Made by a program: the position numbers and the translations under genes
Part shown: piece after piece, positions 52,252 to 60,597 of the stretch
How the letters are laid out: each line of letters opens with the position of its first letter
How positions within the stretch are numbered: position 1 is the stretch's first letter
NCBI RefSeq assembly: GCF_900095385.1
Contig: NZ_FMID01000060.1
Coordinates: 1 to 64,000, forward strand
Length of the DNA: 64,000 bases
Reading direction: 5' to 3'
Source: Methanoculleus chikugoensis
Lineage (GTDB): Archaea; Halobacteriota; Methanomicrobia; Methanomicrobiales; Methanoculleaceae
The notes under the pieces: model-generated
What the model saw: only the letters and a program-made list of their open reading frames with translations
What the model was told of the DNA's origin: nothing
Databases searched by the model: none

Positions 52252-53160
52252 TTGACCGGTGAAAGTGCCGTCATACCGGAGTCCGGGATAGTCGTCGTCG
52301 ACAAGCCCCGGGGGCCGAGCAGCCACCAGGTGACCGCCTGGGTCGGAAATATCCTCGGGCGGCGGGTCGGCCACGCCGGGACGCTCGACCCGCAGGTATC
52401 CGGGGTGCTCGTCGTCATGTTCGGCGGCGCCGTCCGGCTTGCCCCCGTCCTCCTCTCGCACAACAAGGAGTACGTCTGCCTGATGCGTCTCCACGCCGAC
52501 GCCTCCCGGGAGAGCGTGGAGCAGGCGGCAGCGGAGTTCGTCGGCCGGATCTACCAGCGCCCGCCGAGGAAGAGTGCGGTGAAGAGGAATCTCCGGATCA
52601 GGAAGATCCAGGAGATCGATATCCTCGATATGGACGGCCGGCTCGTCCTCTTCCGGGTCAGGTGCGACGCCGGGACCTACATCCGGACGCTCTGCATCCA
52701 CCTGGGCTACGCGATCGGGACCTGCGCCCACATGGAGGAACTCCGGAGGATACGCTCGGGATCGTTCGACGAGACCGCCGCCGTCACGCTCCACGAACTC
52801 GCCGATGCCGCTGCGGTCGCACGGGAGGGGGAGGGGGAGCCCCTGCAGAGGATGATCCTCCCCGCGGCGGCCGCCGTCGCCGACCTTGCGAAGGTCGTCA
52901 TCCGCGACACCGCCGTCGATGCCGTCTGCCACGGTGCGGTGCTTGCCGGGGTGGGGGTCGTTGGGAAGGAGGGCGGGTTTGCAAAGGGCGAGACGGTCGC
53001 GATCATGACCGGGCGCGGCGAACTCGTCGGGCTCGGGAAGGGCCTCGTCAATTCGTCGGCGCTGAAGCCCGGGGAACCGGGGTTCGTCATCGCGCCCACC
53101 TCCGTCCTGATGCAGCCCGGCACCTATCCCCGCGGCTGGAAAGCGCACGCCAGGAGTTAA
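52252..53160 (+). CDS. cbf5: H/ACA RNP pseudouridine synthase Cbf5
   Basis: 302 residues from TTG 52252. GGAGGTGA (52239-52246) sits 5 nt before TTG, better placed than the GTG at 52243 that overlaps hemD's stop. The TruB-family catalytic Asp is in RRVGHAGTLDPQVSGVL, and KEYVCLMRLHAD, RCDAGTYIRTLCIHLG and the C-terminal PUA domain (ETVAIMTGRGELVGLG) follow. It modifies rRNA guided by H/ACA RNA and can act on tRNA position 55. In many euryarchaea cbf5 follows cmk; here it is coupled to hemD instead. Confidence 0.93.
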   Translation: MTGESAVIPESGIVVVDKPRGPSSHQVTAWVGNILGRRVGHAGTLDPQVSGVLVVMFGGAVRLAPVLLSHNKEYVCLMRLHADASRESVEQAAAEFVGRIYQRPPRKSAVKRNLRIRKIQEIDILDMDGRLVLFRVRCDAGTYIRTLCIHLGYAIGTCAHMEELRRIRSGSFDETAAVTLHELADAAAVAREGEGEPLQRMILPAAAAVADLAKVVIRDTAVDAVCHGAVLAGVGVVGKEGGFAKGETVAIMTGRGELVGLGKGLVNSSALKPGEPGFVIAPTSVLMQPGTYPRGWKAHARS

Positions 53161-53201
53161 TATTAATAGAATATCCCGCCAACTAATGATGCACATTCCG
53201 T

Positions 53202-53288
53202 GCTGAGGTAGTCTAGACCGGTAGGGCGCGGGCCTGGAAAGCCCGTGGGGCGTTGAGCCCCTCGGGAGTTCAAATCTCCCCCTCAGCG
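53202..53288 (+). tRNA. tRNA-Ser (anticodon GGA)
   Basis: Type II tRNA of 87 nt with a long variable arm (GGGGCGTTGAGCCCC). Acceptor GCTGAGG / CCTCAGC, anticodon stem CGGGC / GCCCG with loop CTGGAAA (anticodon GGA, reading UCC and UCU) and T arm GGGAGTTCAAATCTCCC. CCA is not encoded; GTTTTAAC follows. Confidence 0.95.
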
Positions 53289-53461
53289 TTTTAACATAAG
53301 ATTGATTCTTTTGTCGGATCTTTCACGGAGGCTGCCCTGCAGTTTCCTGTCGCAACTCTCTCCGGCTGTGCCGTGTTCTTTACCCTTTAGCGTGAGAACT
53401 CCCCGGTTCGGCCCCCTTCACCCATAGATTAACATGCAGAAGAGCTACCGGGGGCGATGTC

Positions 53462-54118
53462 ATGAAGATCCAGGTGAGCAAAAACGGCCCATACATCGTG
53501 ACCGGGAGCATCCCGCTCATGGTGATGGAGATCGCCAACGATGACAGGGGCGACTGCCGTTCATGGCAAAAGGTACGGGAGTATCCCCTGCGGGAAGAAT
53601 ATGCCTTATGCCGTTGCGGGCATTCGAAGAACAGACCCTTTTACGACGGGACGCACGCGAGGGTTCACTTTAACGGTATCGAGACTGCAGGAGATGAACC
53701 ATACCTTGAGAACCCCACCGTCATCAGAGGACCGGAACTGGAACTGACCGATTATGAAGGGCTCTGTGCGCACGCACGGTTCTGCCTGCGGGCGGGGGGG
53801 ATCTGGAACCTCACGGAGCGGTCCGATATCCCGGACGCCCGGGACACGGCGATAGATGAAGCGTGCAACTGCCCCTCCGGTCGGCTCGCTCTCCGTGATC
53901 GAAAGAGCGGTGAGGCGATCGAGCCTGTTTTTGAAAAATCCATTGTCGTGATCGAAAATCCCGCCAGGGGTGAACATGGGCCGCTCTGGGTTCGCGGCGG
54001 GATCCCTGTCGAGTCCGCCGACGGGAGAACCTATACGATCAGAAACCGAGTTACCCTCTGCGGGTGCGGGAGATCGCGGAATAAGCCGTTCTGCGACGGG
54101 ATCCACATCGGGCGGTAA
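53462..54118 (+). CDS. CDGSH-type iron-sulfur protein, tandem
   Basis: 218 residues with an N-terminal CDGSH-like motif CRCGHSKNRPFYDGTH (50-65), a central iron-binding region (CAHARFCLRAGG..NCPSGRL) and a C-terminal CDGSH motif CGCGRSRNKPFCDGIH (200-215). The second motif has all three Cys and the His for a 2Fe-2S cluster. In the first, the third Cys is Tyr (Y61), so that site is incomplete. The central part resembles a ferredoxin-like DUF1271 segment. Likely a cytoplasmic redox or Fe-S handling protein. It stands alone after tRNA-Ser. Confidence 0.85.
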   Translation: MKIQVSKNGPYIVTGSIPLMVMEIANDDRGDCRSWQKVREYPLREEYALCRCGHSKNRPFYDGTHARVHFNGIETAGDEPYLENPTVIRGPELELTDYEGLCAHARFCLRAGGIWNLTERSDIPDARDTAIDEACNCPSGRLALRDRKSGEAIEPVFEKSIVVIENPARGEHGPLWVRGGIPVESADGRTYTIRNRVTLCGCGRSRNKPFCDGIHIGR

Positions 54119-54219
54119 ACGATTCGATCCCCGTCTTTACGACGCAAGAGATAGCGTCGCAGAGAAGTGTCGAGGACGATCGCAACGATGATATTCAATA
54201 GCCCACTATAGATCATAGT

Positions 54220-54465
54220 ATGTCTCAGACGACAGTGTGGGTATCCCGGGAGACGAAGGAGCGGCTGGCAGGGATGAAGCGGTACCCTCGCGAGACCTTT
54301 GACGATGTTATCAGGCGGCTCATGAATACCGCCGAGGACGAAGAGCCCCTGAGCGCCGAGGCTATCCGGGGAATCGAGGAGTCGCTCGAAGATATCAAGG
54401 CAGGCCGCCTGTATACCCTGGAAGAAGCGCGCGCCGAGTTGCAGGCGGTATGGGATACAGAGTAA
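54220..54465 (+). CDS. RHH-type antitoxin
   Basis: 81 residues. The N-terminal 35 residues TTVWVSRETKERLAGMKRYPRETFDDVIRRLM form a ribbon-helix-helix DNA-binding/dimerisation domain as in VapB- and RelB-like proteins; the acidic C-terminal half would wrap the toxin. The stop lies inside the RelE gene, a 16-nt overlap. TATA-like TATAGATCATAGT precedes the start (about 54206-54218). Confidence 0.83.
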   Translation: MSQTTVWVSRETKERLAGMKRYPRETFDDVIRRLMNTAEDEEPLSAEAIRGIEESLEDIKAGRLYTLEEARAELQAVWDTE

Positions 54466-54722
54466 AACTCACGGCGGCGGTGGTGCGGAACCTCGCGAAG
54501 ATGCCCGCGAGTGTCGGAACCCGGATCCTCGACGAGGTGGAGGCGCTCGCTCAGGAACCGGATCCCACCCGACACGTGAAGAAACTGAAAGGAGGAGGCC
54601 AGAACCCTTTCTATTCACTGCGGGTCGGAAAATACCGTGCTATTTTGAATATCTGTGATGAGGTCCTTCTGATCGTCGTGGTGGAAGTAGGTCATCGATC
54701 GAGAGTATACCGGAAGCACTGA
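54450..54722 (+). CDS. RelE/ParE-family toxin
   Basis: 90 residues of the RelE/ParE fold: YRVKLTAAVVRNLAKMP at the N-terminus, KKLKGGGQNPFYSLRVGKYRAILNI in the middle and VVVEVGHRSRVYRKH at the end. Arg and His residues of the catalytic type are present, with the C-terminal Tyr (Y87 or so) typical of RelE ribosome-dependent mRNA cleavage. It forms a module with the RHH antitoxin ahead of it. Confidence 0.87.
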   Translation: MGYRVKLTAAVVRNLAKMPASVGTRILDEVEALAQEPDPTRHVKKLKGGGQNPFYSLRVGKYRAILNICDEVLLIVVVEVGHRSRVYRKH

Positions 54723-54751
54723 TTTTTTTCGGAAAAAAAGGGTTTCACCCC

Positions 54752-55900
54752 TCAGATCGATATTCCGACCAGCATCATCGAGAAGAGCACCAGGTCGTAG
54801 ATGGTGTGCGTGATCGCCGACGTCGTCGTGTTCGTATACTGCCGGATATAGGCAAAGACAATCCCCGCAAGGAAGACCGAGATGAGGCCGTCCCAGCTGT
54901 ACTGGAACGCATGGAGCGACGCGAAGAGGAGCGCCGGGAGGAGGATGCCGAACCGGGGCTGGAGCAGGCCGCGGATGCTCACCTCCTCACCGAACCCCGC
55001 CGCGACGGATGCCATGATGACCCCGGGGATCGTGAGCGCTCCGGCAAAGAGCAGGTTGACGGCCTCCATGTCGGTGACCGGAAGGCCGAGCCAGCCCACC
55101 AGCATGGCGAGCGCCAGATCAACGAAGTGGAAGACGGCAACGAGCACGAGACCCGCACCGACGGCAAAAGCGACCTCTTTCCCCGTCGGGCGGACGAGTC
55201 CGAGCCGTTCGAGGGTCTCGCACCCCGTCCGCCGGATGAACGCTCCGGCGATGAAGAACGAGCCGATGAGCGTCCAGAAGAGCGTGTAGGCGTTCAGCGT
55301 GATCGACTCCGCAAAGAGATCCCCGGACTCGAGCAGGAGGTCGAGGAACGGCTCCGAGAGGAAGGGCGGAACCCCCGTGACAAGGAGCGGTATGGGCGGG
55401 ATGAGGATCATGGCGAGAATGACCACGAGCGCGACCGTATGGAGGAGGGAGTCCGGGTCGAACGGGAGGTACCCCGCGAGCCATCCCCTGAACCGGCGGG
55501 AGAGCCCGACGAGGCTTGCAAATCCCGCGACAAGGACGCCGAGGAGGAGAAGCGCAACCTCCACGGCCAGGGCAAGGTCGATCGTCTCCGGATCGATCTC
55601 TTCGGCCTCGAGCATCTCCGGCGGCAGGATCGCTATGGCGCCGAACCCCGTTGCAATAGCCGCAAGCCCGGCCACCACGACCAGGAGCCAGAGGACGGCG
55701 ATCCACCGGAACAGAGGGTGCCGGGTTCCGGCGAGATAAACAAGCATGGCAAGGATGACGAAGAGCGCTACATCGAGCGCCGAGGTGAGGAACGCTCCCA
55801 CTTCCCCACCGGTCTCCCCGAAGGCGGCAACCAGGAAGATGAGGCCGAAGAAAGCGATCAGCAGTTCGGGTGCGTGTCGTTGGAAAAATTCTCGTGACAT
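54752..55900 (-). CDS. CPBP-family intramembrane metalloprotease
   Basis: 382 residues, about eight membrane spans. The CPBP motifs appear in order near the C-terminus: GEEVSIRG (EExxxR), FASLHAF (FxxxH) and ITHTIYDLV (HxxxD/N). The N-terminal half is four hydrophobic segments and an acidic loop (EAEEIDPET). Such proteins process prenylated or membrane-anchored substrates or act as immunity proteins. The start ATG 55900 is close to the upstream MFS gene's stop (64 bp). Confidence 0.85.
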   Translation of the reverse strand: MSREFFQRHAPELLIAFFGLIFLVAAFGETGGEVGAFLTSALDVALFVILAMLVYLAGTRHPLFRWIAVLWLLVVVAGLAAIATGFGAIAILPPEMLEAEEIDPETIDLALAVEVALLLLGVLVAGFASLVGLSRRFRGWLAGYLPFDPDSLLHTVALVVILAMILIPPIPLLVTGVPPFLSEPFLDLLLESGDLFAESITLNAYTLFWTLIGSFFIAGAFIRRTGCETLERLGLVRPTGKEVAFAVGAGLVLVAVFHFVDLALAMLVGWLGLPVTDMEAVNLLFAGALTIPGVIMASVAAGFGEEVSIRGLLQPRFGILLPALLFASLHAFQYSWDGLISVFLAGIVFAYIRQYTNTTTSAITHTIYDLVLFSMMLVGISI

Positions 55901-55963
55901 GATGGTTCCCGGTCTGAAATAGGGTACCTGTTCACGCGCGGCCGCAATGAAGGTAACGCAGGT

Positions 55964-57166
55964 TCACCGCCACCCGGGTCTCCCGGCGGCAAGCCAGCCC
56001 GCCGCCCCCGTGATCGCGAGACCTATGGCCTGCAGCAGGAAGAGCACCGGCAGCGGCACCCGGCCGATGAGGGCGGCGCCCGCGAACGGTCCGGCCGCAA
56101 GACCCAGGGAGTAGAAGGTGTTGTAGATGCCGTAAGCGGCGCCCTGCGAACCGTGGTCGCGGTAGATGCCGGCGAGGATCGGCATCACCGGGACGATGGC
56201 GCAGCTCAGGGCGACCCCCAGGACGAAGACGGCGGCGGTGGCGAGGGGGAGGGCGGGAGCCTGCACGGCAGCGACGATTGCGGCCGCCGAGAGGAGGAGG
56301 CCGCCGCTGATGAGGTGGCGGCTCCCCCCGTAGCGGTCGAAGATCCTCCCTGCGGCCGGCTGGGCGAGGATGGCCGCGACCGCAAGGACCGCGAAGACAA
56401 GCCCGATCGTTGCCGGGGACGCCGAGAAGGCGGCGTGCAGGTGGACCGGGAGATAGGGGTCCACGACACCGTAGGTCGCGGCCACCGCGACGACCACGAC
56501 CGCACAGGCGGCAAGCAGGCGCCGGTTCTTGTCGGGCAGCATCGTCGACCGCTCGTTCTGCCTGCAGGTGCGCACCGGGACGGCGAGGACCACAAGACCG
56601 ACCGCAGCCACGAGCACCGCCGGGACGAGGAAGGTCGCGGTGTAGCCCAGGTACTCAAAGAGCAGCCCCCCGAGGACCGGGCCGATGACCGTCCCGAACC
56701 CGACCGCCGAGAGGGCGATCCCCATCCTTTCGCCGAGCCGTGCCGGGTCGCAGGTCTCGGCGATGAGGGCAAGCCCCGCTGACCAGGTGGCGGCAGCGGA
56801 TATCCCCTGGACCGCCCGGGCGACGATCAGGTGGGTGACCGTGGCAGAGAAGCCGAAGAGCGCCGTCGCAAGGGCGAGGAGGAGCATCCCGACGACGATG
56901 AGCGGACGGCGGCCCACCTGGTCGGAGAGGAGACCCATCGGGATGGAGAAGAGGAGGAGCATCGCGGCGTAGAGCCCGAAGACGATCCCGACGAACGACT
57001 CGTCCACCCCGAGCCGGGGGGCATACTCCGGGAAGACCGGGATGAGGAGGCCGTAGATCGCCATATCCATGAATATGACGAGTGCGACCAGGACGAGGAT
57101 AGCGTCCGGCGATGCGGCGATACGGCTCCTGAAGGCACGGAGCCGATGCGGGTTTCCGGTCGTCAT
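55964..57166 (-). CDS. Major facilitator superfamily transporter
   Basis: 400 residues with 12 predicted spans. Motif A between spans 2 and 3 reads GLLSDQVGRRPLIV; the related motif in the second half is GRIFDRYGGSRHLI. It has the profile of a drug/multidrug or sugar-phosphate/H+ antiporter of the DHA1 type, but no substrate is evident. The following CPBP gene is on the same strand; the preceding aldo/keto reductase lies 94 bp upstream. Confidence 0.85.
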   Translation of the reverse strand: MTTGNPHRLRAFRSRIAASPDAILVLVALVIFMDMAIYGLLIPVFPEYAPRLGVDESFVGIVFGLYAAMLLLFSIPMGLLSDQVGRRPLIVVGMLLLALATALFGFSATVTHLIVARAVQGISAAATWSAGLALIAETCDPARLGERMGIALSAVGFGTVIGPVLGGLLFEYLGYTATFLVPAVLVAAVGLVVLAVPVRTCRQNERSTMLPDKNRRLLAACAVVVVAVAATYGVVDPYLPVHLHAAFSASPATIGLVFAVLAVAAILAQPAAGRIFDRYGGSRHLISGGLLLSAAAIVAAVQAPALPLATAAVFVLGVALSCAIVPVMPILAGIYRDHGSQGAAYGIYNTFYSLGLAAGPFAGAALIGRVPLPVLFLLQAIGLAITGAAGWLAAGRPGWR

Positions 57167-57260
57167 GCTGATTCATCTCCATAGAAAGAACTGCTCTTCG
57201 CTCGTAGGTTGGCGCCGCCGGGTTATATCGGTTGCAGAAGAAGGTTTTGCCGGGGCCGCC

Positions 57261-58109
57261 TCACCGGAATCCGCGGTAGTAGGCGAGCTCGCGCGCATGG
57301 GGCCGGAACGCTTCAACGAGCGCCGCCGCCTCGTCGTCGGGCAGAGGGCCGCTCCGGCCGGCGGCGGCAAGCGCCTGCACCTCCGCGGGCGTCGAGCATC
57401 CGACGATCGCGATGGAGACCTCCCGGGAAAGGGCGTAGCGGACGAGGACTTCGGGCGTCACCCCGGCACCGGGGACGAGGTAGTTCGACCCGCCGAGCAC
57501 CTTCATCCCGATGACCGCGACCCCTTGCTCCCGTGCGACGGGGAGCGTCGTGTCCAGGAACCCCCCGAGCACCTCCTCGACCGGGTTCACGGGCAGCATC
57601 ACGGCATCGACCGGCCAGGTCTCCACCGCGTGTGAGAGGACGTCCGGGTCGTGATGCCCCGTCACCCCGATATGCCGGACGATGCCGGACTCCCTCGCCT
57701 CGATGAACGCCTCGAGGGCACCGGACGGCCCCTCGACCTCCCGGATATCGGTAAACGTCCTGACATCGTGGATCTGCCAGAGGTCGAGGGTCTCGATGCC
57801 CATCCTCTGAAGGGTCGCCTGGAGATCCAGCTCTGCGTCCGCGTGGAGCCGGCTCGCCGACTTGCTTGCCTGAAAGACCGATGCCCGGAGGTCGGGGCGG
57901 TTCCTCCAGACCTCGCCGTAGTAGTCCTCGCTCCCCGCGTAGGCTTTCGCCGAGTCGAAGTAGGCGATCCCCTGATCGAGTGCTTCCATGATGACGGCGT
58001 TTGCTTCGGCATGCCGTCCGTACGTCCTGAGGATGCCCTCTCCCCCGAGGCCCACGGCGGTGACCTCCCGCCCGGTCTTCCCGAACCTGCGCCTGCCCGG
58101 TGCCCCCAT
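57261..58109 (-). CDS. Aldo/keto reductase
   Basis: 282 residues, shorter than the usual 300-330. The TIM-barrel catalytic tetrad appears as D52 (FDSAKAYAGSEDYYGE contains Asp and Tyr), K83 (SKSA) and H (WQIHDV). It has N-terminal RRFGKTGREVTAVGLGG and GVTGHHDPDVLSHAVE. The C-terminal NADP-binding loop (AIVGCSTPAEVQAL) is present. It reduces a carbonyl compound with NADPH; the substrate is unknown. Confidence 0.85.
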   Translation of the reverse strand: MGAPGRRRFGKTGREVTAVGLGGEGILRTYGRHAEANAVIMEALDQGIAYFDSAKAYAGSEDYYGEVWRNRPDLRASVFQASKSASRLHADAELDLQATLQRMGIETLDLWQIHDVRTFTDIREVEGPSGALEAFIEARESGIVRHIGVTGHHDPDVLSHAVETWPVDAVMLPVNPVEEVLGGFLDTTLPVAREQGVAVIGMKVLGGSNYLVPGAGVTPEVLVRYALSREVSIAIVGCSTPAEVQALAAAGRSGPLPDDEAAALVEAFRPHARELAYYRGFR

Positions 58110-58473
58110 AGAACCCCCTATCCTTACCCGGCTATAAATACCTTATAGCCGGGCGGAAGGGAGGAACGAACGGCCCCGCGATGCGGGCCCCCCTCTCTCC
58201 GAACCTCAGAGGAGTTCGGAGGCGGGAACTCCACCCCGCTCCGGTGCCGGCCGGACGGGATCGGGTGTCCCGGCGGCACACCGAAACAGGGGCACAGTGC
58301 CACTTATTCAGCCCCATGGGGTGTTTGATGAACGTAGCGGGCTAACGAACTTATGAGAAAATCCCGATACCCCGGCGGCCGGGCATGGTGCTGCTGCGAC
58401 GGATTTAAACCACGGATTTCAGTTTTCACGCGAGGGGCAAAGTTTATTTACGTCAAGAAGCATCGTCCACCGC
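58110..58473. other. Gene-free stretch before the cupredoxin-like lipoprotein gene
   Basis: TCCGAAC/GTTCGGA (58198-58204 and 58214-58220) is a 7-bp-arm hairpin, and CGGCCCCGCGATGCGGGCCCC (about 58170-58190) is another. Both may be transcript ends or remnants of a repeat. AGTTTATTTACG near 58440-58451 is the TATA box for the lipoprotein gene; it is about 25 nt from ATG 58474, so the transcript is leaderless. No gene is supported. Confidence 0.45.
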
Positions 58474-59091
58474 ATGAAGAGGATGTTTGGTATCCTTGCC
58501 CTCATGGTGATCGCGAGCATCATGATCGCAGGGTGTGTGCAGCCAGCGGGCAACGAGACGGTGACGCCCGGTGTAACTCCGGGACTCACCGAGACCCCGA
58601 TGGGAACAGAAGAGGAGACGCCGGCGATAACGGAGACACCAATGGAGACGGGAACCCCGATGGAGACAGAGACGCCGATGACAACGGCAACAACGCCGAT
58701 GGAGACCGAGACAACTCCGGTGGGGACCGAGACACCGATGGGAACGACGACAACCCCGGCGGGAGGCGAAACGCCGATGGCGACGACCCCGGCGGGCGCG
58801 ACGGAGACCCCGCCGGGACCGCCGGCGGCCGTCGTTGCCGATGAGATCGTCTCCATCACCGAGAGCGGGTACGTGCCGGACACGCTCACCGTACCCGTAG
58901 GCACCACGGTGGGATGGACCAACGACGCATCGTCGAACCAGACCGTATCGGCGACCGGGGCAACGGGGTTCTTCAACTCCGGCATGCTTGCGCCGGGGGA
59001 CTCCTATAGTTACACCTTCAACGCCGCAGACAACTACACCTACCAGTCACAGACGACCGGGATTACCGGGACGATCATCGTCACCGCTTGA
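58474..59091 (+). CDS. Lipoprotein with low-complexity stalk and cupredoxin-like domain
   Basis: 205 residues. A lipobox IAGC (Cys21) follows a hydrophobic signal. Residues about 24-120 are a Thr/Pro/Glu/Met-rich stalk with repeated ETPM. Residues about 122-205 have the plastocyanin-like core (VPVGTTVGWTND, SGMLAPGDSYSYTF, DNYTY, TGTIIV). The copper ligands of this fold are replaced: the expected HTV is QTV, and the expected HC..H..M segment between YTY and TGTIIV is QSQTTGI. The domain is therefore unlikely to bind copper in the type 1 manner. Likely a surface-exposed structural or binding lipoprotein. Confidence 0.8.
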   Translation: MKRMFGILALMVIASIMIAGCVQPAGNETVTPGVTPGLTETPMGTEEETPAITETPMETGTPMETETPMTTATTPMETETTPVGTETPMGTTTTPAGGETPMATTPAGATETPPGPPAAVVADEIVSITESGYVPDTLTVPVGTTVGWTNDASSNQTVSATGATGFFNSGMLAPGDSYSYTFNAADNYTYQSQTTGITGTIIVTA

Positions 59092-59133
59092 CACTTTTTT
59101 TTGCGCCGGCGGCCGTAGGGGAGCAACATCCCC

Positions 59134-60465
59134 TTACGTCCGCCGGTATGCTCCGGCCGCCTCGACCAGTCGTTCGGCGAACCCCTCCGGGAAGTAGGCG
59201 TGGGTATACTGTCCGACCGCGTTCTGCGCGATAAGCCCGTCCCGGCCGCCGTCGATCCCTCGGCCCCGGAGGAGTTCCAGGGCGAACCGGGCGTCACGGG
59301 CACAGTCGAGCCTTGAATAGTGATACTCGTGGCCCCGGAAGGCTGACCCCGGGGCAAGGATCGGTGCCGTCCCGGCAACCCGGGCCTCGACGTACCCGAG
59401 GGCCTGGATGCGGCCCGTCATCTCCGCCGCCGCCGGGAGGACGCCGGCCATCGGGTAATCCCCCTCGTCGGTCGTGAGCCGATCGGTGAGGTAGATGAGC
59501 CCGCCGCACTCGGCATAGACGGGCATCCCGTCATCGGCCGCCCGGCGGAGATCTTCCCGGCACCGGGATGAGGAGAGCGCCTCTGCGTGGAGCTCCGGGT
59601 AGCCGCCCCCGAGGTAGAGAGCGTCCACGTCCGGGAGCCGGTCGGTCATCGGCGAGAAGAAGACCGGTTCCGCCCCGGCCCGCACGAGCCGGTCGATGTT
59701 GTCCGCGTAGTAAAAACAGAACGCCGCATCGTTCGCGACGCCGATGCGCACCCCGGTCTCCGGCCGGGCGGATTCCTCCGCCGGTGCCGGGAGGGGCGGG
59801 GCCGACCGGGCGAGGTCGATGAGCCCCGGGAGATCGCACGTCTCCTCGACCACCGCGCCGAACCGCGCCATCATCCCCGTCTCGGCCGCCATCGCGAGCC
59901 CGAGGTGCCGGCTTTCGACCACAAGATCTTTTCGCCGCGGGATTCCCCCATAGATGGGGAGGCTCTTCGTCTCCTCGATCATGGCGAGGTGGCGGGGGCT
60001 CCCGATCCGGTTGAAGATGGCTCCGGCGACCCGGACGGCCGAATCAAACCCCGCGTATCCCTGGACCATGGCATGGACGCTCCGCGACGCGCCCCCCGCG
60101 TCGACCACGAGAAGAACCGGGGCGTCGAGGATCTTCGCGACGTGCGCCGTGCTCGCGGTATCGGTTCCTTCGAGCCCGTCGAAGAGCCCCATCGCACCCT
60201 CGACGACGGCGATATCGGCCCCGGCAGAGGTGCGGACGAACGTCTCCCGCACCCCCGCCTCCCCCATCATGAACGGGTCGAGGTTGCGGGACGTCCGGCC
60301 GCAGATAGCCGAATGGTGCGTGGGATCGATGAAGTCCGGGCCCACCTTGAAGGGCTGGACGGCGAGTCCTCGGGCGGCGAGCGCCGCCATCAGGCCGCTT
60401 GCAAGCGTGGTCTTGCCGCAGCCGCTGTGGGTTCCCGCAACGACAATCACTGGAATATGGCGCAT
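59134..60465 (-). CDS. cbiA: Cobyrinate/Ni-sirohydrochlorin a,c-diamide synthase (CbiA/CfbB family)
   Basis: 443 residues. The N-terminal P-loop-like GTHSGCGKTTL (about 11-21) and FKVGPDFIDPTHH form the ATP-dependent amidation domain; the C-terminal glutamine amidotransferase domain has YAECGGLIYL with the catalytic Cys and GHEYHYS with the catalytic His. In methanogens the same family member may amidate Ni-sirohydrochlorin for F430 (CfbB) or cobyrinate for corrinoids (CbiA). Divergent orientation with cbiMNQO favours corrinoid, but the F430 role is not excluded. TATA-like TATTTATC lies at about 60495-60504 on the minus strand. Confidence 0.88.
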   Translation of the reverse strand: MRHIPVIVVAGTHSGCGKTTLASGLMAALAARGLAVQPFKVGPDFIDPTHHSAICGRTSRNLDPFMMGEAGVRETFVRTSAGADIAVVEGAMGLFDGLEGTDTASTAHVAKILDAPVLLVVDAGGASRSVHAMVQGYAGFDSAVRVAGAIFNRIGSPRHLAMIEETKSLPIYGGIPRRKDLVVESRHLGLAMAAETGMMARFGAVVEETCDLPGLIDLARSAPPLPAPAEESARPETGVRIGVANDAAFCFYYADNIDRLVRAGAEPVFFSPMTDRLPDVDALYLGGGYPELHAEALSSSRCREDLRRAADDGMPVYAECGGLIYLTDRLTTDEGDYPMAGVLPAAAEMTGRIQALGYVEARVAGTAPILAPGSAFRGHEYHYSRLDCARDARFALELLRGRGIDGGRDGLIAQNAVGQYTHAYFPEGFAERLVEAAGAYRRT

Positions 60466-60527
60466 AACGTTCCTCTAGTGTTGAATACCGCAGAAGATAA
60501 ATATGACCGGAGATAACCAGGGTACAT

Positions 60528-60559
60528 CAAATTAGTTTGCCTTAGGTAAAACAAATTTG
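60528..60559. promoter_or_regulatory. Palindromic candidate metal-responsive operator
   Basis: A core palindrome TTTGCCTTAGGTAAA (60536-60550, one mismatch in seven pairs) is flanked by CAAATT (60528-60533) and AATTTG (60554-60559), giving a near-symmetric 32-bp element in the 132-bp gap between the divergent cbiA and cbiM genes. The core resembles DtxR/MntR-family boxes. It is A/T-rich against a GC-rich background and well placed to control both directions. The repressor is not in this window. Confidence 0.5.
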
Positions 60560-60597
60560 TTCTGCTTGCCTTCGCGGCGGTAGCCACTGGTGATATC

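Noticed and set aside
54806-55897. 363-codon highly charged frame opposite the CPBP protease
   Set aside because: The Arg/Glu/Asp-rich composition is the usual complement of a hydrophobic membrane-protein gene.
58353-58844. Asp/Gly-rich frame (repeated GD..N) overlapping the lipoprotein stalk
   Set aside because: It is an alternate-frame reading of the stalk's repetitive codons; the lipoprotein frame has a lipobox, a promoter at leaderless distance and a folded domain.
60466-60597. Cobalamin riboswitch before cbiM
   Set aside because: The 132-bp gap is too short, is shared with a divergent promoter, and shows no B12-box; a palindromic protein-binding site fits better.
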